Positions 35,901 through 47,200 of a stretch of DNA of 64,000 nucleotides are shown here, piece by piece. The stretch spans positions 65,625,424 through 65,689,423 of the forward strand of contig NC_134952.1 in NCBI RefSeq assembly GCF_965638725.1, read 5' to 3'. The stretch comes from Aptenodytes patagonicus (taxonomy: Eukaryota > Chordata > Aves > Sphenisciformes > Spheniscidae). The position numbers and the translations under genes are program-made. Within the stretch, counting starts at the first letter, position 1. The number at the start of each line of letters is the position of its first letter. The notes under the pieces are model-generated. The model saw nothing but the letters and a program-made list of their open reading frames with translations, was not told the origin of the DNA and made no database searches.

Positions 35901-38015
35901 CATTAAGAAAGGCAGGGCTGCTTGCTTTATACTCTTAGTCTGCTCTCAGCTCTCGACATGGCTGACCACATCTTAAGTGGTAAAAGGTGCTGACTGTTGC
36001 TTCAGTTTTCTTGGAATCACATCTCCTAATCACATCCTCCCTTTTTTTCCAGTTGGCTGTCTAATAATGAGGCTGCTGCAGGCTTCAGCAACAACATTTT
36101 TCTCCGCCTTCAGGAAAAGGTGGAGAGAGGGGAACAGGCCTACCGCTACTGTGCCCTGATGGTACAAGACATGTCCCTGCAGAAGCAGCAGGAATGGGAC
36201 CCACAGACCCAGTGCCTGACAGGCTTTGTTGACTTGGGAGCAGGTGTCCTCGACGCTGATGAAGCTCCGCTGGCCTCAGAAGCGATAATCCTTATGGCAG
36301 TTGGCATCTCAAGTCCCTGGACAGCTCCACTTGGCTACTTCTTTGTGAACAGCATGACTGGCCACTTACTTGCTCAGCTGCTTCGTCAGACTATCAATAA
36401 GCTGAACAACATTGGCATCACAGTGCTGGCTGTGACGTCAGGTGCCACTGCTCGTGGTGCTGAGACTGCCAGAGCTCTGGGGATCAGGATAGATCCCGAA
36501 AGGATTCAGTGCACTTTCCAGCATCCGCCCGGCTCTGCTCACAGAATCACGTACTTTTTTGACATCTGCCATGCACTCCAGCTGATAAGGAATGCTCTGC
36601 AGTGCTTCCAGAAGATAGAGTGGCTCAGTGACACAGTGCGGTGGCAGCATGTGGTGGAGCTGGCAGCTTTGCAGGAGCAGAGGGTATTAGAGCCACGCAG
36701 TCCCAAGTCAGGTGGACCTGGGAGTGAGGAGAGTTACCACCTGAAGGTCAACCTTGCTACCCTGTTGTTCAGCGAGGGTGTTGCTGATGCGCTGGAACAC
36801 CTCCAGAAGCTGGGCCTGGCCTCATTCCAGAACTGCAGTGGTACTGTCAAGTTTGTGCGTTTGATGAGCCATCTGTGCGACATATTTCATGGCAGAGGTC
36901 CCTATAGAAGGGGACTGAAGGGGCCTTTGCTAGCTGGAAATTACACCAAAATAAGCCACCTCTTTAATGAGGCCAAGAGCTTCTTTGTCACCTTAACGGA
37001 CTCTGTGGGGAGATACATTATTAAGAGCAAACGCAAACTAGGATTTCTGAGTTTCTTGCTCAATGCCGAAAGCCTCAAGTGGCTTTACACCAACTATATG
37101 TGTCCAGAAGGCACTCCTTCCCACCACCTCCTCACCTATGCCTTCAGCCTTGACCCACTGGAGCTGTTTCTCAGGGCTCTCCAGCAAGCCTGTGGCAGCA
37201 GCAGGAGCCCCACTTGCACTGTGTTCCAGGCTGCTTATCACAAACTGCTGGCCAGCTGCAGCCTGGCACCAGGCTCACCACACAGCGGTGGCTTAGGCAG
37301 AACAAGCTCCTTGGACATATCCCTGTCTCGTAAGAGAGATCTGACCCTTGGCAGCATTCGTGCTCAGTATAACCCAGCTCATGGGAGGACACTGGCAACA
37401 GAATACCCCTATTGTGCAGGCTTTCTTTTGCATGGTGCTGCACTGAGTAATGCGCTGACAGACCTATCACTGCATGCACAGAGCGTCACCTGCACCGCGG
37501 GCTTTGTTGCGGAGCAATTAGCCTCTGACTTGCAATGTGAGGCTTGTCTTGCTTCCCTCTTTGAGTCAGACGAGAGCAGGCTAAGATGCGGCTCAGTGCT
37601 CTACATAAAAAAGTTAGGTGGAGTGAGTCTGCCCTCAGCAAGTGTGTACCACATAACAAGCATTTCGGAACAAGTCCTAAACTGGTATGGCAAAGTAGGA
37701 GACAGCAACAAAAACACCAAGCTATGGCATTTGTCTCTTGAACAGAAAGTCTTCCAGGAGCTTCTGGGAGAAAGTCTGCTCTTCCCCACCCTCACGAACC
37801 ATTTATTTGATGGGGAGTTGTGTGTCAACAATCACTATACAATCTTAGTAAAGGAAATAACACGATGTTACTTAAACATCAGAACAAACCATGCCAAACA
37901 CCTGAACTTGAACTACCATTGTGGAAAGCACAGATTGAAGAGACTGAAAGGAAGACATTTGTTTCCATCACCACTGGGTAGCTGTCAGTCAAGCCAAACC
38001 CACGCAGGGTCATGA
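32837..38015 (+). CDS. THAP9: THAP9, domesticated P-element-like transposase (5 coding exons, 890 aa)
   Basis: THAP9 derives from a P-element-type DNA transposase; the human protein (about 903 residues) was reported to retain cut-and-paste activity. Here the joined exons give an uninterrupted 890-residue product. Residues 1-90 form the C2CH THAP zinc finger: C5, C10, C62, H65, FP at 28-29, W38 and the GAVPS box at 83-87. A variable linker and a helical leucine-rich segment follow, then the RNase H-like domain with its insertion. The acidic positions aligning with human D304 and E613 are D297 and E607, but the position aligning with D374 is G367. The fourth intron uses a GC donor. The frame is open, so a DNA-binding or non-catalytic role is likely. 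Confidence 0.95.
33035..33230 (+). CDS. THAP9: THAP9 exon 2 (THAP domain second half)
   Basis: It encodes FPVDAAQRREWIRAVNRVD, the ILCSRHF zinc ligands C62 and H65, then RRGAVPS. It completes codon Q27 and ends in phase 0 at GTGCGT. The next intron is only 89 bp (33,231-33,319). Confidence 0.95.
33320..33602 (+). CDS. THAP9: THAP9 exon 3 (linker and helical segment)
   Basis: A GC-rich, low-conservation linker (residues 93-186) with the family motif DHNYSLK and a glutamine-rich run. It ends with the helix LSEETVSLLQAQFS that aligns with human. The donor is GTACTG, phase 1. Intron 33,603-34,370 shows nothing recognisable. Confidence 0.9.
34371..34521 (+). CDS. THAP9: THAP9 exon 4, followed by a GC donor
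   Basis: It encodes LPCELHSW, then EYSPEMRQFACILHLYHIKA and YDYLRK through PYSLT, aligning with the human region before the RNase H domain. The exon must end in phase 2 at 34,521 to join the next exon, and the intron then begins GCAAGT. The nearby GT (34,526) gives a frameshift and stop. Intron 34,522-36,052 shows no other gene. Confidence 0.88.
36053..38015 (+). CDS. THAP9: THAP9 exon 5, transposase core (residues 237-890)
   Basis: One 1,963-base terminal exon carries the whole catalytic region. Landmarks are WLSNNEAAAGFSNNIF, GFVDLG with D297 (36,231), LGYFFVN, VTSGATA with G367 (36,441) where Asp is expected, YFFDICHALQLIRNAL, GLKGPLL, LLNAESLKWLY, DPLELFL with E607 (37,161), and FDGELCVNNHY near the C-terminus. 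There is no internal stop or frameshift. The stop TGA is at 38,013-38,015. Confidence 0.97.
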
Positions 38016-38512
38016 GTACTCACTGCTGTTCCAAGGATGGCTGTCCCCTACTGAGGCTCAGTGATGGCCAGATCTAGACAACACATGCGAGGAAGTGATG
38101 TGGTGTCTTCCATGATTTGGCCAGCAAAACTGGTGTTGATAAGTGGTGATGTGTTGGGCCATTGCAAACCATCTGATCAGAGTTTGGTTGAGCAAAGCAA
38201 GGAGGTTCATCTGATTCTGTGTTCCATCTAGCAATCCTGCAAGGCAGCCACATTTTTCATGAGACTCGCATGGCAGGTCAGGATGAGCAATGGTTGCTCA
38301 AGATGCCTGGGAAAGTGGTAGGGGACACTGCGGAGTGTCCCCTGGAGGTGTTGGGTGGCTTAGTGCTGTGAGTGTTCTTGCCAGGAGAAAATTGATGCAT
38401 CTTCCCCGCGGTTGGGGGGAATCGTGTGCTGGCAATTTGATTTCACCAAAGCAGATCTGCTTTAAAAAAGCTGGAGGCAAGAAAGCTTGCAGAACTTTTA
38501 CTTAGAAAGGAA

Positions 38513-38518
38513 AATAAA
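38513..38518 (+). terminator. THAP9: Candidate THAP9 polyadenylation signal
   Basis: AATAAA about 500 bases after the THAP9 stop, the first canonical hexamer I noticed downstream. Bases 38,016-38,512 would then be the 3' UTR. Confidence 0.5.
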
Positions 38519-38539
38519 GACGTGAAAAGAAAACGGCAC

Positions 38540-41390
38540 TGAAGTTGGACACAAGCTCTAATCTCCACTCCTAGATGTCTCAAACAGCTAAACAAGCTGT
38601 TTAAGTCTAGATCCCCTAGAGGGGGGACTACAATATCAAACGGCACCCCTAAAGCCCCATGTTTTACAAGTGAGGTAGTGGATACTAAGTAGAGAGGCTG
38701 TTGTCCACGAAGGTGAGATGGCAGCGCAGAGGCTGTGACCAGGCTGTTGTGCCCAGCAGCACCCAGGGGCACTAACACCCTCTTCTCTGGGCAGGAGCCC
38801 CAGGCACCAGCATATGGGTGTGCTGCAGCAGGGCAAGTGTTTCAGGTGCCATTATATGGCCCCATCAGGTCACACACTCAACTGTGCCACATGGCCCCAT
38901 CTTCCCAGAGCTGATGTGTGTCCTGCAGCCCAGGGCATGAGGCAGTCTCCTTTTCAGATGTTGTTTCCACTGATTACTTGAATCACAGATTTGATGCCAC
39001 CAAGTAGGACAAGCTTCTTCAGTCAGTTCATTTCCTTGGCAAGGAAGCTGCCTTGGTATGCAGTGCTTTACCTGGAATAGCGAAGTTTGGCATAACTGCT
39101 GCTAAATAGCTTCCCTTTGTCATTCAGAACAGCAGTTGCATCCATAGAGATGGAAGGCAACTATTTTCCACAAAACTCTAGCTGTTCAGTTACTTTCGAG
39201 CTGCATGTTGGAGATGGGATGAAAAATGGTGATCCACCGTGTCCCAGGGCAGGAATAATATTCAAGGTGCCATTCTGCCTACCAGTGACTTGACAAAACT
39301 GTCCCTGGTTGGTTTGGGTTCTTCCTCCTCCCCTTAGTCGTACTCACTTGTGGTAGGAGCAGAGCTGCTGCACTCAATTCCTCAAGCTTTGCTCTGAGAG
39401 CAGCAGCACCACAGAACTTCACGTGTTCTCTGCTGGGAGTAGCAAACCAAAATGTCTAGACTTTTTTTTCCAGTCCAATTACCTATGCAAAAAGCCATGT
39501 TGGAGCTGTCACTGACATGGAGCCATTCCAGCTACCAGAGACTCTGCAGGAAGCTATTTCCCTCCCATATATATGTGATTTTTAGGACAACTGGCAAAAT
39601 GCTGCTGAAATCCCAGTGGTAGATTGGTTGCACTCACATAATGTAACATTTGCATTGCCTAAATCTCCAGCCCCAATATGAGCTGAGCCATCGGGAACAG
39701 GCACTTCCTCGCTGTGCATTTTTTTCAGCTGGAGATCAGCCTGCTGCCACTTCCTGTTTACAGCTGAGGGAGCTTGTCTTGCTTGATTCATACCGAGCCT
39801 CTCCCCGGAATGGGAAGCTCTTGCATGAAGATGCGCATGAGCTCCTGGCCACTGAGGTGAAGTTGTGAACATGGCAGGCGTGCTGTGCACAGGGCTTCCC
39901 CATTTCTGAATTTCTCATGGGTTTTGTGCAGTTGCTGCCGATCAGTGAACTGAGCTGGAGACTGCTGCGCAGATAGGCTGACGACAGGCTCTGTGCATTC
40001 CTGTGGCTGACCTGCCTGTACCCATGACCACCACAGTTCACACATCCTTTTGTAATTCACTGAAATATTGATGACAGAGGTTTTCAAGAGATGTTGAGGA
40101 AGTTTTACAGGGCTTGGTAGAATGATGTTTGAGCAAAAGCACATTCTTAGAAAAAAGTGTGGCAGTTATCTAATTAAAAAAGCTATCCAATATTATAAGA
40201 AAGCTTGACAGTTGTTATAGGAACCCTGTACCAACTGCCATTATTTTCCAAAAATACAGACCTGCTGTTGCCCACCAGAGATGCTGCTGGCTGTACTCAC
40301 ATGGTAGGAACTGTCAGGTTTCAGTGGAATTTTTCAGCATTCATAACTCCATAATTGCGACCAAGTGATTTTCTGCACCACTCCTTTTCCCACAGTGTCT
40401 TTTGGACACTGCTTTATCTTCCCAGCAACTCCTTGCTCAGATGTTCACCATCTCTCTAAACACCCTCACTCTTGCTATCGCCATGCCCTCCATGAGGTCC
40501 ATACAAACCCACCCCTAAATCACTTCGAGCACCTCATTCCTTCTCTCAGTCCCCTATTGCAGCCTAAGGTAACCAACAGCCTTCTCTCGTGGCAGCTGGT
40601 GTGCTAGGGGGGAAAAGCTCAGTCCCGTAACATCTTTCATTCGCTCAACATCCTAACAATGCTCCTAAGACTCCCTGAGCATCAATCGTATATTACCTTT
40701 ACCAAGCTGCTAAAAGAGCTGAACGTAGAAATTGGATGCACAAAAATAAAATGAGGTTTTACTTCGCAGAAATAAACCACAAGCTCTCTTAATTGACTTG
40801 TATTCCTTAATGCAACCGAGTAATACGGCTTTGCACGAGCTGCTCACAAACCTCCTCCCCAAGAGACACAAAAAGACACAAATGCCACAAGAAAACAGTG
40901 CATTGCATCCTTCTAACAAGCAGTCTAAGGCTCTCGACAAAGCTTTGCCCGGGGTCCTCAACAAGCTCTCTGTAGCACCCTGCTGTCTGCAAGGGCGCTG
41001 CGGAATGGCCTTGCATGTCTTTCTGCTCAGTCTGAACCTAACTCTTGTCCAGCCAGTGCATGTGAAAATATGCTTTCTCATTAAAGAGTTTAAAAGAAAT
41101 TGAGAAATTATCACGTGGGCTCAACTACCTGGTGCTGGCTTGGTTGACGCATTTTGGCGCTTTATGAACTGTGCCACAACGTGCCACGAATTGCCATGCA
41201 TGATACTACGTCGGTAACCAAGGGCTTCTCTCTTGTAGGATTCAATCTCATACTGAAAATCCAAGCCAGTACTTGCATCAGAAGCGGGCCTAATGTTAAG
41301 AGATTTATTTTGATGTTTCAGTGAAAATCTTCTGTGTATATTTGTCAGTGCTGAAGGAAAGGAGTGCAAAAAAATCATATTTACAGAATA
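38540..41390. other. Convergent intergenic region between THAP9 and LIN54
   Basis: No coding exon, RNA gene or recognised repeat was found. Further AATAAA hexamers on the plus strand (for example 40,745-40,750) could serve longer THAP9 transcripts. Short open frames on both strands have no family resemblance. Confidence 0.5.
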
Positions 41391-41399
41391 GTATAAATG

Positions 41400-41435
41400 T
41401 TTATTTTTCTTTGTGATTTAACTGACTGTTTTATT
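41400..41435 (-). terminator. LIN54: Paired candidate LIN54 polyadenylation signals
   Basis: Two AATAAA hexamers on the minus strand (41,430-41,435 and 41,400-41,405) in a T/A-rich setting, about 2.6 kb after the stop codon. Confidence 0.4.
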
Positions 41436-44007
41436 TGTACAATATAGAAAAGTGTATTCTTTGAATAGGTCTAGTAAATATAAATTTAATTTTTCTACTT
41501 TCAGATGTAAACAGAACTAGAAAATGAACCCTTGCCCCATTCCCAATTATTTTTATGTAACTGGATGAACTTGACTGTAAATCTTGTCCAGCAGTTTGAT
41601 GCAAATGGCTAAGGAAGTACAAAAACCAATTCACACATTCTACACCAGGGAGAGAGGAATCCAAGCTTAATATTTGAGAAAGCTTGTTCAAAAAAAAAAG
41701 TAGAAGAACTAAGAGCATTTGATTGCACCTTCAAAGTCTTTACAAGCAAAATATTCTCAAGCAATGCCATCATACATAATTACAACTGTAATCTAAATTT
41801 CACAAGTGTTTTTGCACACTGTATATAAATACACATCACAAAAGGTGCAATTTAGAGTAAGACACGGAATATATACAAAATTAACATGGATTGAAGTCTA
41901 AACAAAAGAAGGCATATTGCAATCTGTTTGAAAAATAATGTAAGTAGGTATTACTTTATTCACTTACACTAATTTACATTTATACAAATCTTACTGGACA
42001 TACTGTATTAGGTCACTAGAAGTAAACTGAATATCTGCACTATCTACATGTGAAGTTACTGCACTGATTTTTTTAGTAAATCCAAGTCCCAATTATGAAA
42101 AAAATGGCATTTGCTTACACGAGAGGTGGATTCCCTTTTCAGAGATTTGCACAAATATACTTGCTATTTATGCTCAGGGAGATGTTAATAGCAGACAGGG
42201 CCCTTCAGACGGTGACTGGCAGGTCAAATCTTGTCTGCAATGGCCACTCAATGGGCCTGCCACTGCTGCTGGCCGCCTCTCAGGCCCTTTGTGTCCCCAA
42301 GGGATTTCAAGGAGGTACCAGAGAAGGGTCAAGGAGAAAGGGCCTTCTGCTCAGTGCACAGGACCGTGGGGTGAAGACAGGAGTGGAAGTATCCTCCCAT
42401 CCTATTGCCATCACACATGTAGGCACTTAGCTCTGCTGTTGGTTTGCCTAGCCCCTACCTTTCCCCAGCCTGGCCCTTCTAGAAAACCTGGAGGAAGAGC
42501 TCTGCTGCATTTCTCTGTATTTACAGTTTTACACATGGAATACAAAATCCCTTTTGGATAAACCTAGCTAGTTCAGGCTGCAGTGAGACAGGTAATAAAA
42601 ATGCCTGTGATTAAACATGGTTATTGACGTTCATGGTAGGTAAGTAACCTACCAGGTTAATTTTGCAAATGTGTTCCATTATCAAAAATGTGATCTGAGA
42701 TTGCCTGTAACAAACATTGAAAAAATCCTCTGCCCTAGTCTATATACAGCTATAGTTGATTCCCCCTGTCCCCTCGCTTTGTGTAAAAGGATCCGTGCAT
42801 CTGTTTTGGTAGCAATCCTGATTCTGTGCTAGCATCCTCTCTGATCACAGCTCTCGCACTCATTCTAAACAACACTAAAAAACCCCTTACACCAAGTAAA
42901 TTGCCAACATACAGAGAAGCAGCATCCTGAAGACCCACAACCAGGCTGAACATGATCCCTACCTGTGTTTGCAAGTCGATTCGGATGCAGATTGTCTCGA
43001 GTCCTCATTAAGACACCTGTGGTTCCACTGTCTCCCGTGACCTCAGCCTCTCAGACTTAAACACTTTTCCAGGGTTACAGCTTGATCCTAGAAAACACAA
43101 TGGACTGCACAGCCCTACCTCCAGTGAGGGATTAGGCTGCTGCAGACCTCTGAAAAACCAAGCTTCACCTAAGCAACAGCATCCATCTGCTGCACACTTA
43201 GGTAACACTGTATACTGGGCAGACAGTCTGGCATTGTGGCGTGGCTGCTCTTCCTCGCTTCTGAGAACAGGCCACTGTCTTAGCCTTCAAGTTCCAGCTT
43301 AAGAAACATCTGAGCTCTCAGCCACATTCCTATCAAAAAATTCCCATTAATTCCATTCGCCTCTAAACTCCTTGGGCCCCACTTCAGCAAGATTCTCCAC
43401 CACTTGCCCAATGCTAAATCTGCAAGCAACCCCTCTGTATTATTGCCTGTGTATTTCACAGCACTCCGTGCACTAAAGGAACACGCTGTGTCAAGTCCTA
43501 AATACAAATACTACCTTCCATTTAGATGCTCATTTTTACACACTTCCTTTCAGAACTATCCTGGATACACTGATACCTCCTTATTGCAGGCCTGTTGCCA
43601 AAAACGTCACCTGGCTGTTGACATCACCTGTGTTTTCCTGTATGTACAAAGTGATGCAACTCCATACGCTGTAAATAATATATATTATAATAATTTATAT
43701 ATGCCCTTCAGGCAATTATTCTGGGGGAAAGGGGAGAACACATCTAATTCTTAAGAAACCCAAGGTAAAAGCTGTACATCGGGAAGAATTGACCTTTAGG
43801 CATTGTCTTAAGTAGAAGAGGATTTAGCTAAGATTTAAAAGGCTCTACATCTTGTTATAAAAGATTTTCTTGTTTCAATCTTATGCAGGTCAATTTACAA
43901 CAAGCAGCAAATTAACAAATATTATTAAATCCTCTATGCCAAACCAAAGTGTCCCTGTGCCTTAAGTGTTCTGTTCAGTTCGCTTTGTTGTGGCTCATGT
44001 GCACGAG
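41400..44007 (-). other. LIN54: Probable LIN54 3' untranslated region
   Basis: AT-rich DNA directly after the LIN54 stop with no further exon or repeat. It ends near two minus-strand AATAAA hexamers at 41,430-41,435 and 41,400-41,405. Another lies at 41,955-41,960, so shorter forms are possible. The extent is inferred. Confidence 0.4.
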
Positions 44008-44209
44008 TCAGCAGTTCATGGCACAAGGGTCACTTTTGGACTTCCCTGCAGAGTTAATAACTCTCATCAAACAGCGTCCGAACTCCTCCAGGATCATGCG
44101 CTCTGCTGCAGCTTTTGACTTGCCCATCTTCTCCGCTTGCTCTGCCTGTGCGAGAAGGCATTCGCAGGTTGCATCAGCTACCTCCTTGGTTACAAACGTA
44201 AAGGGCAGC
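44008..44209 (-). CDS. LIN54: LIN54 terminal coding exon
   Basis: It encodes [20 protein letters not shown], then the helix [20 protein letters not shown] and the C-terminus SDPCAMNC. The stop TGA is on the minus strand at 44,010-44,008. Confidence 0.97.
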
Positions 44210-47200
44210 CTGAAACCAAGAAAGATCCACTCACTCTCAGCAAAACCACACAAAGCACCTAACTCCAGGGCTGGGCAACTTTTTAGTACAAGGACTGATG
44301 AGATTTCACCTGTCCCATTGCTTCCAAGAGCCTTTAGACAACCAACAGGGAGTGAATAAGCCACAGTTACAGTTAAATGAACTGGTGGGCCATTGTGCTT
44401 TGGTGCCTGCCTCCACTGATGTACAGTTTGAAATAGACTTTGAAATGCCCAGGTACATAGAACAATTCTCCAGCTTTTACTATAAGGGCAGCTCAAGGAT
44501 TACATCCTCTCAGTAAATGGGACACTTGTACTTCATGCTTTCTGTGAGCACATGAGAGGACAACACTTAGTTATGTGCTTGAACACAGCTAAGCTTGGCA
44601 TACCTGAGGTTCCACAGAAAGCACAGTTGTGTGAACAAAAAGCTCCATTCACCTGAGTGCTCCTACTTCTACAGCTTAGACAGATAACATTCAAAGATGG
44701 CAGGGACATACCTGTCACATACGTCAGAAAAAATATGTTAGAAGCAACTGAAACAAGGTGCTGCATTAACTTACTTCCCACCACCACTGCTGAGTGCTGG
44801 TGTTGGCCTTGTCAGCAGATCTGAGATCTGGGAAGATAACTTGGTCTTTGCAGCGGTCTGCTGCTGGACCCTAACTTCTGCAGCATCTGCTAAATGCATC
44901 AGTGTCTTTCGCTCTGGGCTTTCCTCAAAATTTTTACAGCCAATGCATTTGCATATGGAAGAACACATGATTTTTGCCTGAAAGAAACAAAAAAACCATG
45001 AGAAACCTGTTGCAACCTTGACTCCCTTTATGACAACGAAAAGGAGATCTTGTTTTAATCATTTATTAATTAGCCACAAGAAGAAACCCCCAAGTAGTAG
45101 TTTTCTATCTAAATTCTCACCTCAAACTGAGATGCCTTCCCAGAATGTATACTTGAATCAAATGCAAATCAATGGTTTCACACCCATCCCTTTCTTCACC
45201 AATCTACTGTTTCCGGTGGAATTTAGGTGGTTGAGCTATGAGAAAGGTCAGTCTGCCACTGTCTCTACATCCACAGACTGGTCAGTTAGCTGACGCAACA
45301 ACTTTTGTTTTTGTCTTCCACAGACATGTTCTACCCCAGAGTGTCTGTGGGATGCTGCTCCAACTCCTCCTAGAGACTCGGTGCAGTACATTTCTTTAGG
45401 CAATGCTGCTCTTCAGTAAAGGACAAATCCAAGCCGGAGTTCAAAGTTGCTACATGGTTTAAAATTAAACTTATACAACAGAAGTGATCAATTTTGCCAT
45501 ATATATGGCTTTCTACGTGCAAACTGCTGGAAGACAAGGTAACATTATAGCAATAGACAAGAATAGAAGAGAAAACAGTACAGCAATACAAAGAAGAGAC
45601 AAAGAAAATCAGAGAAGTCACAGCACTAAAGGGAAAAAGCCAGTAGCTTTAAGATGAGATAACACTTCATACCTCATAACATTCACAGTAGTTTTTGAGA
45701 CATCCCGAGCGTTTACAGTTACACCCTTTGCTGTGTCTCCGATCCGATTCTCCTTCCTTTCCTTTCCCTATTTTGGGCTTGAAGGCTTCAGGGTTTCTGT
45801 CAAGGCAGGCCTGCAATGCAGACCCAAAGGGTCAGTCACTGCATGCGGGGAGCATAGTTTAGAGGTGCAATAAAAGAACTTAAGGCTTGCACATGTGGGA
45901 GGAGATCAGAGCATTATACACCCACTCTGCCCCATGCCATAGCTTCAGAAGACACAAGCTAAGCGGCTTTCAGGGAGCAGGGGAAGAGGCCCCTCACCTT
46001 GATTGCTTTTTGCCTGTCATTTTCATGGTCCAGGTTGTTATAACAATTTGTACAGTTGCAGTTATTGCAGAATTCACCGTTTGCAAAACAATCACAATAC
46101 CTGAAACAGAAGATGCAGAAGGCATTTGTAAACATGACCATTACATTGGCATTAGTACTGAAGGCAGTAGCAGAAGTTCCTAGTCTGGTGATATGCATAT
46201 GCGTAGGGTAAGGGTCACCCTATGCTCAACTCCACGTGTACAAGTGGTATCAGCCTCATTGCAAGGCCTAAATCCTCTAGCACAGATCTAGTTGCTGTCT
46301 AAAGACACAGGTATAGCTCAAGGGTGTCCGTCTGAGCTGATGTTCACATAGCACAGGTCCCCATAGTAGCAACAGAAGCTAATGAGATGTTTTTCTAGGG
46401 TGACTTCTGGGTAGCTGACCCACAGACTGAGGCCCATCCTGCCGCAGCCACCTCATAGACAGTTCCTGACCCAGCCAGTTCAAGTCAGGAGCTCTCATAC
46501 AGCGGAAACAAAAGGCAAGTGACTGGAGTGCCAATCAATAGGCAAACTGACTAACACAGCAATAAGCCTTCTTTTGTTAGTTTTGCCCATAAGCTGTTTG
46601 CAGCTGTGAACCGAGGCAGAGTTCGCCAAAGCAGGGATGGAAAAATAGAAAAGGAATAACAAGTGATACACCTCGTAGGCTTTGAAGCACAGGTAACTAG
46701 GGAAAGGATCTGAATGAGGATAAAGCTGTAGTTACCAGAGACTTTTTAAAGCGATAACTATGAGAATAGAAAGCCGCAAAACATTGACAGGAAAAGCTAA
46801 TCACATTGCCATGCCTCTTATGTACCTCTGCTACCTCCCACCAAAAACAAGATCTCGCCATCCCACAGATCTGATACATGGAAGCACCACGTTCATCCCC
46901 AGCTCAAACATGGCTTTGGGCCACAACAAACTCTGACACGTTTCAATGCTTCCAGTACCACCTCCAGCTATAGCTGATGGAAACTGCTGATCCTCTTCAG
47001 TTGATTTTCAAATCCTGCTGGGAGCATATGCTCATTTTTAGGAGCCCCTTGCAAAACTGGCTTCCTGTGGCTTGCCCAGGGTAACACTACAAGAACTAGT
47101 GCCCAGTAGTGCCGAGAGCCTGGAGAAGGAACACAGGTCAGCAGGAGAGCGCCTGAAGAGCAGCACAAAGGAACTCCAGCCAGTAAGACAGCTTCATCGG

